A stretch of 64,000 bases of DNA from Cydia pomonella (lineage: Eukaryota; Arthropoda; Insecta; Lepidoptera; Tortricidae): positions 7,525,056-7,589,055 of the forward strand of contig NC_084704.1 of the NCBI RefSeq assembly GCF_033807575.1, in the 5' to 3' direction. Under the pieces are notes generated by a model. It worked only from the letters and a program-made list of their open reading frames with translations. It was not told where the DNA came from and did not search any database. Below are positions 13,301 to 22,816 of this stretch, in pieces (position 1 is the stretch's first letter; each line of letters starts with the position of its first letter). A program made the translations under genes and the position numbers.

Positions 13301-14093
13301 ACCATCCGCTCTCCGTCCATCAACATTCGTCTCTAACATCCTTTTGCCTATATGGAATTCATCCCTCCTCATTACATGCTCATACTCCGCTAACCTACTA
13401 CTCTCATTCCAGAAATCATTCGCTCTCATCTATGCCATATCACCCATTCCTATTCTATTTCTAAATTTTTCCCTGTCACTCAATCTATGCCATTTCGTTC
13501 TAGGTGGGGGCTATGAGTTCTTTTGCAAATGTTGGACTATAGTAATGTACTATTTCCCATTAATAATAAAAATTGTATAATAAAACCAATTTAGGCTGAA
13601 TTATTGGATTCCAGGAGCAATCTTGGTAGGGCCTTAGTCGAGATGACAATCGTTTGCAGAAAATGATACGCTATCATTTTTATAAATTGTTTAGGTTTAT
13701 CTTAGCGTTTCGTTTCGTTTTCTGCAAGCGATTGTCATCTTAGCATGGCCCCCAGTTTCGTATAGGTGTCCAATTTTTTTGATTCTGTCCCCGGCGACAT
13801 CGAATGCACCCTTCAAATTGTCTTTAATTTTACAGTTCAGTCAAATACAGAGCGCGACGTAGGTATCTCCTCTCGCCCGCACGTAGTACCTATCTATACC
13901 TACATAGGTATACCTAAAGAATAAAGGAACACAAGTTACCCACCTCATGTCCAGCATTCAAGAGGTGCCTGACGAACGCCTGTCCGAGAATATTGTGACT
14001 TTTGCCGGGCAACGGAAACACCACGAGAATTTTGTACGGAGTACATGCTTGAAAAAGCGTCGCCAATATAATCAGGTACTTTATTTTTTCCAT
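7307..14093 (-). CDS. UDP-glycosyltransferase B (complete, 8 coding exons)
   Basis: Complete family-1 UGT of 531 codons. Exons: 13944-14093, 12087-12174, 10977-11172, 10074-10271, 9743-9962, 9342-9561, 9044-9263, 7307-7610 (stop TGA 7307-7309). Residues 1-18 are a hydrophobic signal peptide; His33 in PLPGKSH is the expected catalytic base. Exon 3 ends in a FDAVIVEWLF segment with Glu where most UGTs have Asp. Exons 6-7 carry WAPQHSILG and the FITHGGLLSTSE signature ending in DQ, which bind the UDP-sugar. Exon 8 has a membrane span (FDLLAAVLLALFVVKLIL), a basic cytosolic tail and a C-terminal KKTK dilysine, so a type-I ER membrane protein is predicted. I chose the MEK start at 14093 because a splice acceptor sits 6 nt upstream (TTTCAG, ending 14100); the upstream in-frame ATG at 14118-14120 would be intronic. 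Acceptor substrate unknown. UGT33-like placement is inference. Confidence 0.94.
7697..8830. mobile_element. Long palindromic MITE with perfect 8-bp target duplication
   Basis: Ends start GTGAGAGTCAGAATSGCGGG and are inverted for about 478 bp (arms about 7697-8175 and 8352-8830). The flanks are GTATTTTG at 7689-7696 and again at 8831-8838, an exact 8-bp duplication as made by hAT or P-type transposases. The left inner part is duplicated in tandem with a period of about 144 bp (8077 and 8221). Each arm contains a mirrored 73-codon frame beginning MAGVL; these are reflections of one another, not independent genes. The element sits in UGT-B intron 7, between exon 8 (ending 7610) and exon 7 (from 9044). 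Confidence 0.88.
10319..10370. repeat. (GT)n microsatellite
   Basis: Interrupted GT dinucleotide run in UGT-B intron 3, just upstream of exon 4. It produces artefactual valine/cysteine-rich frames. Confidence 0.95.
11447..11836. repeat. Inverted pair of tRNA-like sequences (fold-back SINE)
   Basis: A tRNA-like block lies on the minus strand at 11447-11546 and again on the plus strand at 11737-11835. Both carry an A-box-like GGTGGCTGAACGG (or diverged GGTGACCGAATGG) and a B-box-like GGTTCGATT, and both end in CACTGGAGG. Outer flanks are also complementary (AAGAAAAAGTG and CACTTTTTCTT). No complete acceptor stem is visible, so I do not call a functional tRNA. Confidence 0.7.
12242..13011. mobile_element. 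TACAGGGTG-ended element with nested repeat
   Basis: Left end TACAGGGTGACCTTAGCCAT then TTGGACAAA; right end reads TTTGTCCAATGG ... CACACTGTA, an imperfect inverted match. Located in UGT-B intron 1. It contains the GGGTTCCGTA repeat at 12505-12790. No coding potential found. Confidence 0.5.
12505..12790 (+). repeat. GGGTTCCGTA-type lepidopteran repeat
   Basis: Begins GCGGCCAAGTGCGAGTC, passes through GGGTTCCGTACC, GACAGACAGACGGACATGAC and ends CTACGGAACCCTAAAAA. Relatives in this window lie at 24444-24772 (+), 28080-28175 (-) and 58497-59206 (-). Confidence 0.75.
13629..13754. mobile_element. Short MITE
   Basis: About 126 bp. AGATGACAATCGTTTGCAGA (left) is mirrored by CTGCAAGCGATTGTCATCTT (right), with GGGCCT/GGCCCC outer ends. 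Confidence 0.65.
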
Positions 14094-14159
14094 ATTAAAC
14101 TGAAATAAAAAACAAAGCATTCATATGAAATGTAACGACATTATTTCCAGTTAGGTACG

Positions 14160-14460
14160 ATACAACAGTCGATTGTATCACAAGGGAGAATATTTACGGC
14201 GAGGGCGTTCGTAGAATCCTGAGCGTAGTAAGGGTAAGGGGTTCAATGGTTAACGCCCAAGGTGGAAATAATTTTGCTAACTAGAACTACCTTGCGATAC
14301 ATACTGCTTTTACGCATCACCTATGAGGAAATTATTGTTTCAAAATATTATTTTAGCAAAAAATATTGTATGCAAAAAGAAATAAAAATATGTAGTGTCT
14401 TAGAACAGAAAAGTGCCACTTTGATCCCTTTATTTATGTGAGTAAAAAGTTATGTGAATT
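14160..14460 (+). repeat. Interspersed repeat (copy inverted at 23330-23650)
   Basis: Shares AACGCCCAAGGTGGAAATAA, CATACTGCTTTT and CACCTATGAGGAAATTATT with the reverse complement of 23330-23650. It abuts the 5' side of UGT-B exon 1. Confidence 0.65.
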
Positions 14461-14619
14461 TAAACAGGTTCGAAGTTCTCATTGGTCTTTTTTTTAGAGT
14501 CCATGAAATTGTTTTATATTTATAAAGACATAAAAATATGTAACAATAAGTTATACATAAGCCTAAAATTAATAATACAAACTACAAAGTACAAATAAAC
14601 TTAAAGTAATGTAACTCAA

Positions 14620-14836
14620 TACTCCAGTCGCTTTTCGATGAAGGAAAACATAGTGAGGAAACCGAACTAGTCCCAACAAGGACTAGTTTACCCTCTGGGT
14701 TGGAAGGTCAGATGCGTCACGTCGCTTTCGTAAAAACTAGTGCCTACGCCAAATCTTGGGATTAGTTGTCTAGCGGACCCCAGGCTCCCATGAACCGTGG
14801 CAAAATGCCGGGACAACGCGAGGAAGAAGAAGAATG
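14620..14836 (-). repeat. Interspersed repeat, probable SINE-like
   Basis: Read on the minus strand it runs from TCTTCTTCCTCGCGTTGTCC through TTGCCACGG and TAGTTTTTACGAAAGCGAC. I recall similar copies as common in moth sequence, but cannot search here. Confidence 0.45.
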
Positions 14837-16106
14837 TAACTAAATGTTAATTTACCTACACAGAAATAACTAGAAGATAACCGTTTATATAGTTAACTGT
14901 CCTACATTAAACGGTTAACTCCGTGTTCGTTGGCTAACCCTGGAACGCGCAGATGGCCCTAAGTCTTAGGGCCTAAGATGATTTCAAAAATCGCAAGTTA
15001 CGACCAGCAGAAAGATAAACTGTTTTTCACCACACCAACTGCTATAGGCCTTCTTGATTGTTCAAAAACTAATGAGAAAGTTGCATTTTATCCACATGTG
15101 GGTCAAAGTAATCAAATGCAAATGTTATTTCCTTAAGTTAGCTGGTAGAACTGACGTATTTCTATGTCTGTCACAACGGGCCGCCATTTGCGAACTAAAT
15201 AGCTCCGCGGCACAAAGTTGACGCCCCGCCCGCTTCGGCACAATGTGTGTGGGGTCAATTTGCAGAGCTAGTTCGTCATCTATGTTTATTATCAATCGCT
15301 GGCCCATGGTCCTTCTTTGCCAATCTTCATATCACGTATATCAATCGTGATTCTCAATCATAATGCGCAAAAATGTTTGTTTGTTTTAAATAACCTGTAC
15401 CTTACCCAAACTATGTTCTTATGATGAAAATATTGATTAATTATGGTAATTTAATATATATTACCCACACCCCACACGTTGGGCCTTGACAATGATAAGG
15501 CCTCGCTTATCATTGTGTCTGCCCATATTTACTATAGAAATCAATCATTCAACAAAGGCTCATAACAGTTAATTATAACTGCCAGAATGCGCATAAAAGC
15601 CGCATAACAATAGTTTTTGGAAAATCAGTTTAAATTGATGATTTAAACAATGAGAATAAGATACTTAAATTATTCAATGGATTACTAAAATCAGATAATT
15701 AATGTAACAGTTGATTAAAATCAGAAGACAGTGAACAGACCTAGCACTCGAAAACACTTTCAATTTCAAGAATAAATATCTCACTTAGCTGGAATAAACA
15801 CCGCACGCATTCAATTCGTGTGCATCGAATCGAAAAATTGTTTAAAACACACTATAATTAAATAAAACAATACTGGACACTGATTCAAAGTAAAAGCAGA
15901 CAAACCCTACTGCTAACTAACCTAGGAATGTATGCTAGCAATCAACCATTTTCAAATTTAGAATACCCGGCCACCGGCAACGTTATAATAACGAGACACA
16001 ACAGATACTGAATCAGCACACTTGACTAACTCGTTCCTCAATGTGTACTTGCGAAGGTCAGTTGAGTTGAGTAGTGTCAATACACATAGAACGAGATAAA
16101 CGTGCG

Positions 16107-16335
16107 TAAGAGAGTTAGAAATAGAGGTAGATTGTCAAAGAAAACTTTGTGGCCACAGTAAATTTACTGCAATCTTTCGACACATGATTAAAACTTTTAG
16201 AACGCCGTTTGACTTTGATCCTTGTTATTTCACTGATATGTGTTAAATTTGTTAAATATCAAAAATTGGCGCCATCTAATAGATCAAAGGCCAAAGGTAT
16301 GGCGGTATCGTTTCGAGCGATGGCGCCACAACCCG
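16107..16335 (+). repeat. Interspersed repeat, copy 2 (ATGGCGCCAC end)
   Basis: Second copy of the repeat at 4836-5045; ends in GAGCGATGGCGCCACAAC followed by an (AT)n run at 16347-16370. Confidence 0.7.
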
Positions 16336-16545
16336 CCCGATAAGATTATATATATATATATATATATATTTATATTATACAGCAGGCCATTCTCTTTGAC
16401 TATAATTATACCCAAGAGATTTTTTAAAATGGTCATTTTCAATACCGGTATACCGTAATCCGTAAGGACGACAATCTCTTATGACTTATGACAGAACTGT
16501 CCCAAAAGTGACCACCTTTCAGCTTTAAATAATAGTTCCTAATCT

Positions 16546-16725
16546 CAGGGATCGGAAACCGGTATTTTTTCGTTCTTTGTTAATTATTTCATTTCTAATT
16601 GGGCAATCTAATAATACGAAGTTGTTATCTAAAAACACAACCGAGTCCTATATTTGGAGTATCAAATAAACCGAAATATATGTTTATTTCAAAGTTTTTC
16701 CAAAAAAAACCGGTTCCTATCCCTG
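16546..16725. mobile_element. hAT-like MITE (CAGGGATCGGAAACC family), copy 1
   Basis: Inverted ends CAGGGATCGGAAACCGGT and ACCGGTTCCTATCCCTG. Flanks CCTAATCT (16538-16545) and TCTAATCT (16726-16733) match at 7 of 8 bases, as expected for a hAT target duplication. Paralog at 31397-31600. Confidence 0.8.
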
Positions 16726-17705
16726 TCTAATCTCTCCAGTGGCGTCAGGAAGGCTCATGAATTGCATGAACCATAGAGGTATAATAATATGGAGCTGAAA
16801 TGGGGGAGGGCAACAAATAACCCGACCAAATTACGTAGATTGTTTTTGGTATGTTGTCAGGAAAGTTAAAACGTGTTTTTAATTTTGTCACATTGAGTAT
16901 GTTCTATCCTTCACGGGCGCACGCGTATCTATACCCATCTATATACATATTAGGTCTATGACATTCCATTTCGGTGTATTGTGGCGCCACCTATTTAATG
17001 TTTTTTTATGGACGCCTTTCATAGAGATTTTGCTCCTTTTTATATACTCCATAGTATTGAGAATCGTCCGATATTGGATACCCTAGTGATAATGTATCGA
17101 TAACGACCCGACCTTGCCAATAAGAGACAGGCGGGGCCTCAGAGTTTGTTGTCATGCGACTTATGAGTAGGTACCCACATATAAAATGTAGTGTGATTGT
17201 TTCATTCAAAATATCTACATGGTTTTGTATCAGCCTTTCATTTTAACCTTTTTAGAGCACTGACATCTCAATGTTTTAGAGCATGAATTTAAGATTTCGA
17301 ATTATGACATTAAAATAACGAATGTTAAATTAAATATATAACATTTTATTTTGAATAAATATATAAACTATATAATTAAATACACTTAAAATTATATCTT
17401 TTTTTTTTGAGATAACGCGTTTATTAAATCTATTGTTAAATAGGTACTTTTATGATAAACAATACAACTAAATTAATGCCAATAAATCAAGAACATCTTC
17501 TGGTGCCAATCAATAGCGTCATGGATCCTGGCCCGACCACGACACGATAATAAGATTTAATTATATTACACAAATTAGTGCCGCATAGTTTTCAAGATAT
17601 CATTCTTGGGATTTGTGGCACTACCACGCCCGCCCACGATAATACCGCGGTTACTATTTATTGATTTATATTATACTATGCAGCAAATGTGCATGTGATT
17701 GGTAG

Positions 17706-17848
17706 CAGTGTTGGCCGAACGTTAACCATTAACCAGTGTTGACCATTAACCATTACAAATTGAAAGTAAACCATAACGGACGATTCAAGTTTACGGTTCA
17801 ATTTGTAATGGTTATTGGTCAATTCTAATTAACGTTCGGCCAACACTG
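17706..17848. mobile_element. hAT-like MITE (CAGTGTTGGCC ends)
   Basis: Ends CAGTGTTGGCCGAACGTTAA and its exact complement. Flanks ATTGGTAG and TTTGGTGG match at 6 of 8. About 143 bp, no coding frame. Confidence 0.8.
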
Positions 17849-18405
17849 TTTGGTGGCACTAAATAGCACCTAAAAGACTATTAGATTAGTGCATTAACCA
17901 AATCTTGTGAGATTGGTGTGGTGTGCCACGAGGAACCAGAGAGATTTTAACCACGCATTTCTGAGGCCAAAAGAAGGAAAATATGTTATATGAGATTAGG
18001 TCAATTTCACAAAAAAAATAGTTTCTTATTTCGTATTTTTGTGTGCTTGTACATAAAATGTAAAACTGTAACTCAAAAAGGAATTGATCTTTTTTTAGTA
18101 AAAGCTGTGTTACTTGTTACTTTTTGACATCTATTAATAAGGATATTTTGACCAGGCTGACGCAACTAGGAACAAAATAAGTTTTGTATGGAACTTGTTT
18201 CGCAAATCTTTGCCAACGAAGAAAAATAAAACGTCAGTGCTATTTATTCTGTCAAGTTTACATCAAGTCAACTGTCAGCCTAATTATTTTGTTTGTTATG
18301 AAGGCTTCAATGTTTTGTTCGGGTATTTCGTGCAATTTCTTTATTATTTAGTGAAAATATCGAAAATAGGGAACCGTGATCAGAGTAAAGAGCGACTTTG
18401 TTATA

Positions 18406-19047
18406 ATGCCACCGAGAAAATGGTTTACTAAGTGTGAAATATGTGGCAAGCGAGCCACTCGAGAAAATCACGAAAAAAGGGATTTTATGGCGAAATTTCC
18501 CTTGGATAAAGACCGGTACGTATTGCTTTAGATACTTTTGACTTTATTTTGGTGCAGCAGGCTTTAAACACATCGAAAATTTGATATTTTATATTATTTT
18601 TAGTTGTGAACTAGGGATGTACTAAAACTATCGATAATTGTATGTTTATACACAAATAAATGCCCGTACCAGGATTTGAACCTGTGACCATCGGCTTCAT
18701 AGGCAGGGTTACTGCCCAGTAGGCCAGACCCGTTCTCATGATTAACAGACATATAAATACATAAAAAGTTAGAGCATTGATAAAGGGTTGTTGATAACTG
18801 GATGCTGAAAAACATGATTTATAGATGCATATTAGCGCTAAATAATCAGTTGATCATCTCATTAGCAAATACTTGGAATATAAACTGTAGATAAAGTCAT
18901 GTTTGTCCAAGGCTGTATGTTTTCAGATGCAGGCAGTGGGTCAAATTTGTTGGGAACGAAGACCTGACGATACATCTTCCCATAGAAAAGTAACATTTAT
19001 TGAAACATGTATGTGCAGAACATTTTGAAAATAAAGCTTTAAATAAA
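18406..19047 (+). pseudogene. Broken THAP-type zinc finger gene
   Basis: Exon 1 (18406-18515) starts ATG and encodes KCEICGKRA...FMAKFPLDKD. A GTACGT donor and a TTTCAG acceptor (ending 18926) bound an intron. Exon 2 continues RCRQWVKFVGNEDL, then an in-frame TAA after LPIEK, then KHVCAEHFENK up to 19047. Together these give the THAP C2CH pattern (C-x2-C ... C-x2-H) with the conserved Pro, Trp and HF. THAP domains bind DNA in P-element transposases and many host proteins. No transposase body follows, so this is a remnant or isolated domain; the stop before the last zinc ligands argues it is dead unless splicing differs. Confidence 0.7.
18652..18737 (-). repeat. tRNA-derived SINE head fragment
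   Basis: On the minus strand: TCTGGCCTACTGGGCAGTAA (A-box region) then ACAGGTTCAAATCCTGGTAC (B box) and GGGCATTTATT. Same family as 31945-32199 and 48405-48632; it sits inside the THAP intron. Confidence 0.75.
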
Positions 19048-20329
19048 TAAAAAAACACGACTTAAAAACTGTATTAAAATAATTCGGGTCCACATTAAGC
19101 CCGACCAGATATTAGTCCACTCAAAGAACTATCCACTATATAACATACAACTTAAATGTGGACTCGATGCTAACCTGATTTCGAGTACAAAATTTATAGA
19201 CAGGAGCCTATGTTTCAACCCTCCCCATTTTATCGATATCGATAAGAATCGCAAGCGTGTAGCGTACTACACTATTTAAATCGGTTATGTTGGTATTATA
19301 GTTCCTTGACAGTTCTTTGTCGTAGATTTTGGTAATGATTTGCGAAACAAACTGAGTCCACTCGCTAGTATGGAAGTCCCGTCTCTTAAAACGTAGTGAT
19401 TATATGCTCTTTGATTTTGACTAGGTCCCAGAGTGGCAACATCGCCATCAAAAACGCCATTTTGCACTAAGTAACAATAAAAAGATGTTTTCTTGTGTAA
19501 GTGGCTTAACTCCGAAATTAGACGAATTCCAAATAAGTTTATAAATAAGTTAGTTATTTTAGTCTTCATTATGATCAGGAATATACTGTTAAAATCTCTC
19601 GCAATGCTCACTGGCACCGTGTATAATAATGAATACAAAAGACTATTCACTTACCTAAACGTGGGCTATGTTATGATGCCACACTTACAAGCCGACTACT
19701 TATAAGTTTTACGTTGATAACGATAAACGATTAGATGTAGGTTCTGAATCAATCTGCCCGCATCTAACTAAATCAAATCGTACTATCTCAACAATAAGGT
19801 ATACGATGCCAATAGGCTTACAACATCGCCCAATGTTTATATTACTTGTGAAATATAGTTTATCTAACTCGGATATAAGATAAACCTTGGTAGCATACTC
19901 ACGGTAGAACACAGGTCCCAGGTCCAGGTCCGCGCCTAGGCGTCCACCAATTCAGTTTTCTGTAGAAAATATCACGCAACCTCCGTACACCTGTCATAGA
20001 ACAGACTGTTCTAGCATGTCACCCTTGAAAAAGTACTTATTTAATTATTCCCGATAATATATTGATAATTGTCTATCTAAAACTACTAAGTGGTTTTGTG
20101 GACTAGACCACGCGATAAGCTGAAATGTATATGTAAAAATAAAATTAACTTGATTGAGTCATTATCACTGCGAACTCACAATCAAGGCCTATCGACTTCC
20201 TTGAGAAGATATGACTAGACCTAGAGATTTTTCTAGCACGAACAAGGCAACGCAAGAGACTTCCTTCCGATATTTAGTTTCGATATATTTTATTATTGAT
20301 CTTATACCTAACTGTCATAATAATGTCTT

Positions 20330-20709
20330 AAACCAATGTGGCATGTTTGAAAATAAATGAACAAGAATTACCAAACTAAATATAAGTTACAAGAATAATA
20401 ACTATTTATAAAATAAACTAATATAACTAAACCTAACTTAAATAATAATATAACTAAAATCTACCCTCCAACCCTTGGCCTCTTGGCAGAGTGCCCATCA
20501 CGCAGGCAGCATTCCCACGCTGTATCGCAATAGCGAGTCTTTGCGCAAGAAAGCTGCCCGCGCGAGGGTCTCCTGTTGCCTCCCTTAATCGCTTCCCGAG
20601 CTCCTTGTGGAGCCCACGCGTACCATTGCCCCTCGGCACAGTATAATAGAAAATGCGCTAAATGCAGAGCAACGGCTGCTGCACTGAAAAACAAAAATCT
20701 ATTGAACAC
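20330..20709 (-). mobile_element. LINE 3' fragment, C-terminal RT-protein end (copy 1)
   Basis: The minus frame includes LRE..TGDPRAGSFLAQRLAIAIQRGNAACVMGTLPRGQGL, a motif set typical of the C-terminus of a non-LTR retrotransposon polyprotein, ending about 20460. The tail to its left is AT-rich, like a 3' UTR. 5'-truncated and non-functional. Confidence 0.65.
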
Positions 20710-20964
20710 ACATTAAAGTGATTTTCATTAAGATTAACTGCTTTATACAATATCAACAAATGTTTGAAAACAGTAAAACGTTAACTGTTTGAACATTTCT
20801 AAAAAACGAAAAACGATAAAAATAAACGAACAGTCACTAAATTTTAGAATTTTGGTAATACCTTACTTTAAATTAAAGGAAGGTATCACCAAAATCTACT
20901 GGATTTCAATAAATCAGGTACCGCTTTATTGTATAATCACTACATAAAAAACTAATTCTTTGAT

Positions 20965-21346
20965 AACAATAACTTATACATAAACTTAAAAAAAAATAAT
21001 AAAAACTATAAATAAACTTAAAATAAAGGTCCTATAAATAAAACACGTCCTCCAAGTCACTGCCGATGGGCAGTGTGCCCAGAAGGCTGGCCGCATTGCC
21101 ACGTTGAATGGCAATGCTAATGCGTTAAGCAAAATACTGGCCAGCCTTCTGGTCACCTGTGGCGTCTATAAGGCGCGCGGCTAAGTTCCTGTACAGACGG
21201 CGCGCGCTTGGCCCCCACGGCCCCAGCGTTTCGACCCCAAATGCCTCAAAAACATAACTACTGCCAAGGGTGGCATATTTGCGGCGTTTGAGGTCTTCTG
21301 CCAGGGAAGGTACGGAACCCTCCACAATGCGTGGTCCGATACGCAC
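20965..21346 (-). mobile_element. LINE 3' fragment (copy 2, same family)
   Basis: Frame from 21346: LAEDLKRRKYATLGSSYVFE...ETLGPWGPSARRLY...DATGDQKAGQYFA, a stop at 21125-21127, then RISIAIQRGNAASLLGTLPIGSD continuing to about 21040. Homologous to the 20.5-kb fragment and in the same orientation. The single stop marks decay. Confidence 0.65.
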
Positions 21347-21619
21347 TTGGCCGTGCTTTTATTCTACTGAAAGGTACTTACAAAAATTGTTGCTGGACTA
21401 AATCTTATGTAAGTCAATGATCGGGTCTCTTTGGATGGAAATATCATAGAACAAGATCCCAGAGCCGCCAGACCTTACTTATTTTGTCATGACTAAAATG
21501 TATGGGATAATCTAGTGTTAGTATGTAGTTTTATTTTAATGTTTGCATACTTCCTACATATATTGTCCCGACGGCCATTTGTCCAGTACAAGGTGCTAAA
21601 GGTTGGTAAAAATATTAGT

Positions 21620-22677
21620 TACTTTTCTTAAATTCTCATGGCTGATTTTTATGAGTTTTGTATTAAGTTAGGAATTTGATATTTTGTACAAAGGTATTTT
21701 ATTTAAATAAAAGAAAACTAATTTCAGCGTTTTTGAAAACCTATCCCCCAAGGTAGTGAACAAGGGGTTAAACTTTGTATGGAGGTCAAACATTTTTTTT
21801 TAGTGCGGGACTTGAGTATATGAGCATATTATTAGAATAAAACAAAAATTACTTCAGCGTTTTTAAAAATTCTTCTCCTAAAAGGGTTAAATAGGGGTTG
21901 ACAGCCTGGCTGCTTAATTACCTATAAAAGCTAGAAAGTTGAAATTGGCGCACTAAGTTGCATTAATAAAGTAAACAAGAGATAAGAAGCGGTTTTTGAA
22001 TATTCAACCCCTAAAGGGGTTAAACAGGAGTTGAACGTTTGTATGGCGTTCAAGTTTTATTTTAAGCTAGTAAGTTGAAACCTCGTGAAAAGGTATTATT
22101 ATCCAGTAGGTAAATTAACTAAAACCATTTACTCAAACCCGTTACTATTTAGGTTATACTGAGCAACTTTTATTATGGGGCCAACCCCGTTATCGCGAAA
22201 AAAAATTGACTCTCCCATAGAAAATTTTAACGTGAGACCAGCCAAAATATACGACAGCCAAATTTTATTTCGTGATTTCGGGGAAAAAAGAAAAGTAATT
22301 TCAGCGTTTTTGGAAATTCAGCCCCTAAGAGGGTTAAAAGGGGGATGAAATTTTGTACGGGGATCAAGTTTTATATTACGTTAGGAACTTGATACTTCGT
22401 AATAACACATTTCCATAAAATACGAGAAAAGTAAATAATTTCAGCGTTTTTGAATATTCATCCCCATATTAGGGTTAAAAAGGGGCTGAACGTCTGTAAC
22501 GGAAACGATTTGAGTAGGTAGGGATTAATAGGAAGGAAAATATTAGAAAGTACGAAATTAATTTTGGTGCTTTTGAAAATTCAGTCCCTATTCCCTAATA
22601 GGGTTAAAAAGGGTTAAAAAGGGTTGAAAGTGTGTTTTGGGGAAATAAATCCACGCGAAGTCGTGGGCAACAGCTAG
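21620..22677 (+). mobile_element. Degenerate tandem units ending in a Helitron-like terminus
   Basis: Repeated units of roughly 150 bp each contain a TTTCAGCGTTTTTGAAAATT-like start, a CCCCTAAxxGGGTTAAAxxGG block and TTGTATGGxGxTCAA. The right end has a hairpin CCACG-CGAAGT-CGTGG (22651-22666, with one intervening base) followed by CTAG (22674-22677) and T, the layout of a Helitron 3' end (hairpin then CTRR|T). No Rep/helicase frame, so non-autonomous. Confidence 0.6.
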
Positions 22678-22725
22678 TCTATTTATAAAAACAACTTTAA
22701 ACCAATGCGAAATTTGGTGAAAACG

Positions 22726-22785
22726 TTTATTTGATAGATCTTAAATCTATGTAACACTTAAGTACTGAGGCATCATTCGTTTATT
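22726..22785 (-). terminator. Candidate poly(A) signals of UGT-C
   Basis: AATAAA on the minus strand at 22780-22785 and 22726-22731, 32 and 86 nt past the UGT-C stop codon. Confidence 0.5.
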
Positions 22786-22816
22786 ACGTATCACGAATTT
22801 TGTCATTCCTTAAAAT

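Larger units (their letters stand above)
14094..22816. other. 8.7-kb spacer between UGT-B and UGT-C, repeat-filled
   Basis: No intact host gene. A splice acceptor 6 nt upstream of the UGT-B ATG implies a non-coding leader exon of UGT-B in this spacer, position not resolved. Contents are listed separately: interspersed repeats, hAT MITEs, a broken THAP gene, two LINE 3' fragments and a tandem/Helitron-like array. An (AT)n run lies near 16347-16370. Confidence 0.6.

Noticed and set aside
13107..13580. 157-codon open frame rich in F, L, S and H
   Set aside because: C/T-rich repeat-like sequence; composition explains the lack of stops and no domain is visible.
18195..18431. 78-codon frame upstream of the THAP segment
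   Set aside because: Overlaps the THAP start in another frame; no recognisable protein, more likely leader sequence.
19285..19650. 121-codon frame on the minus strand
   Set aside because: No motif or splice support, and no similarity I recognise; treated as chance.
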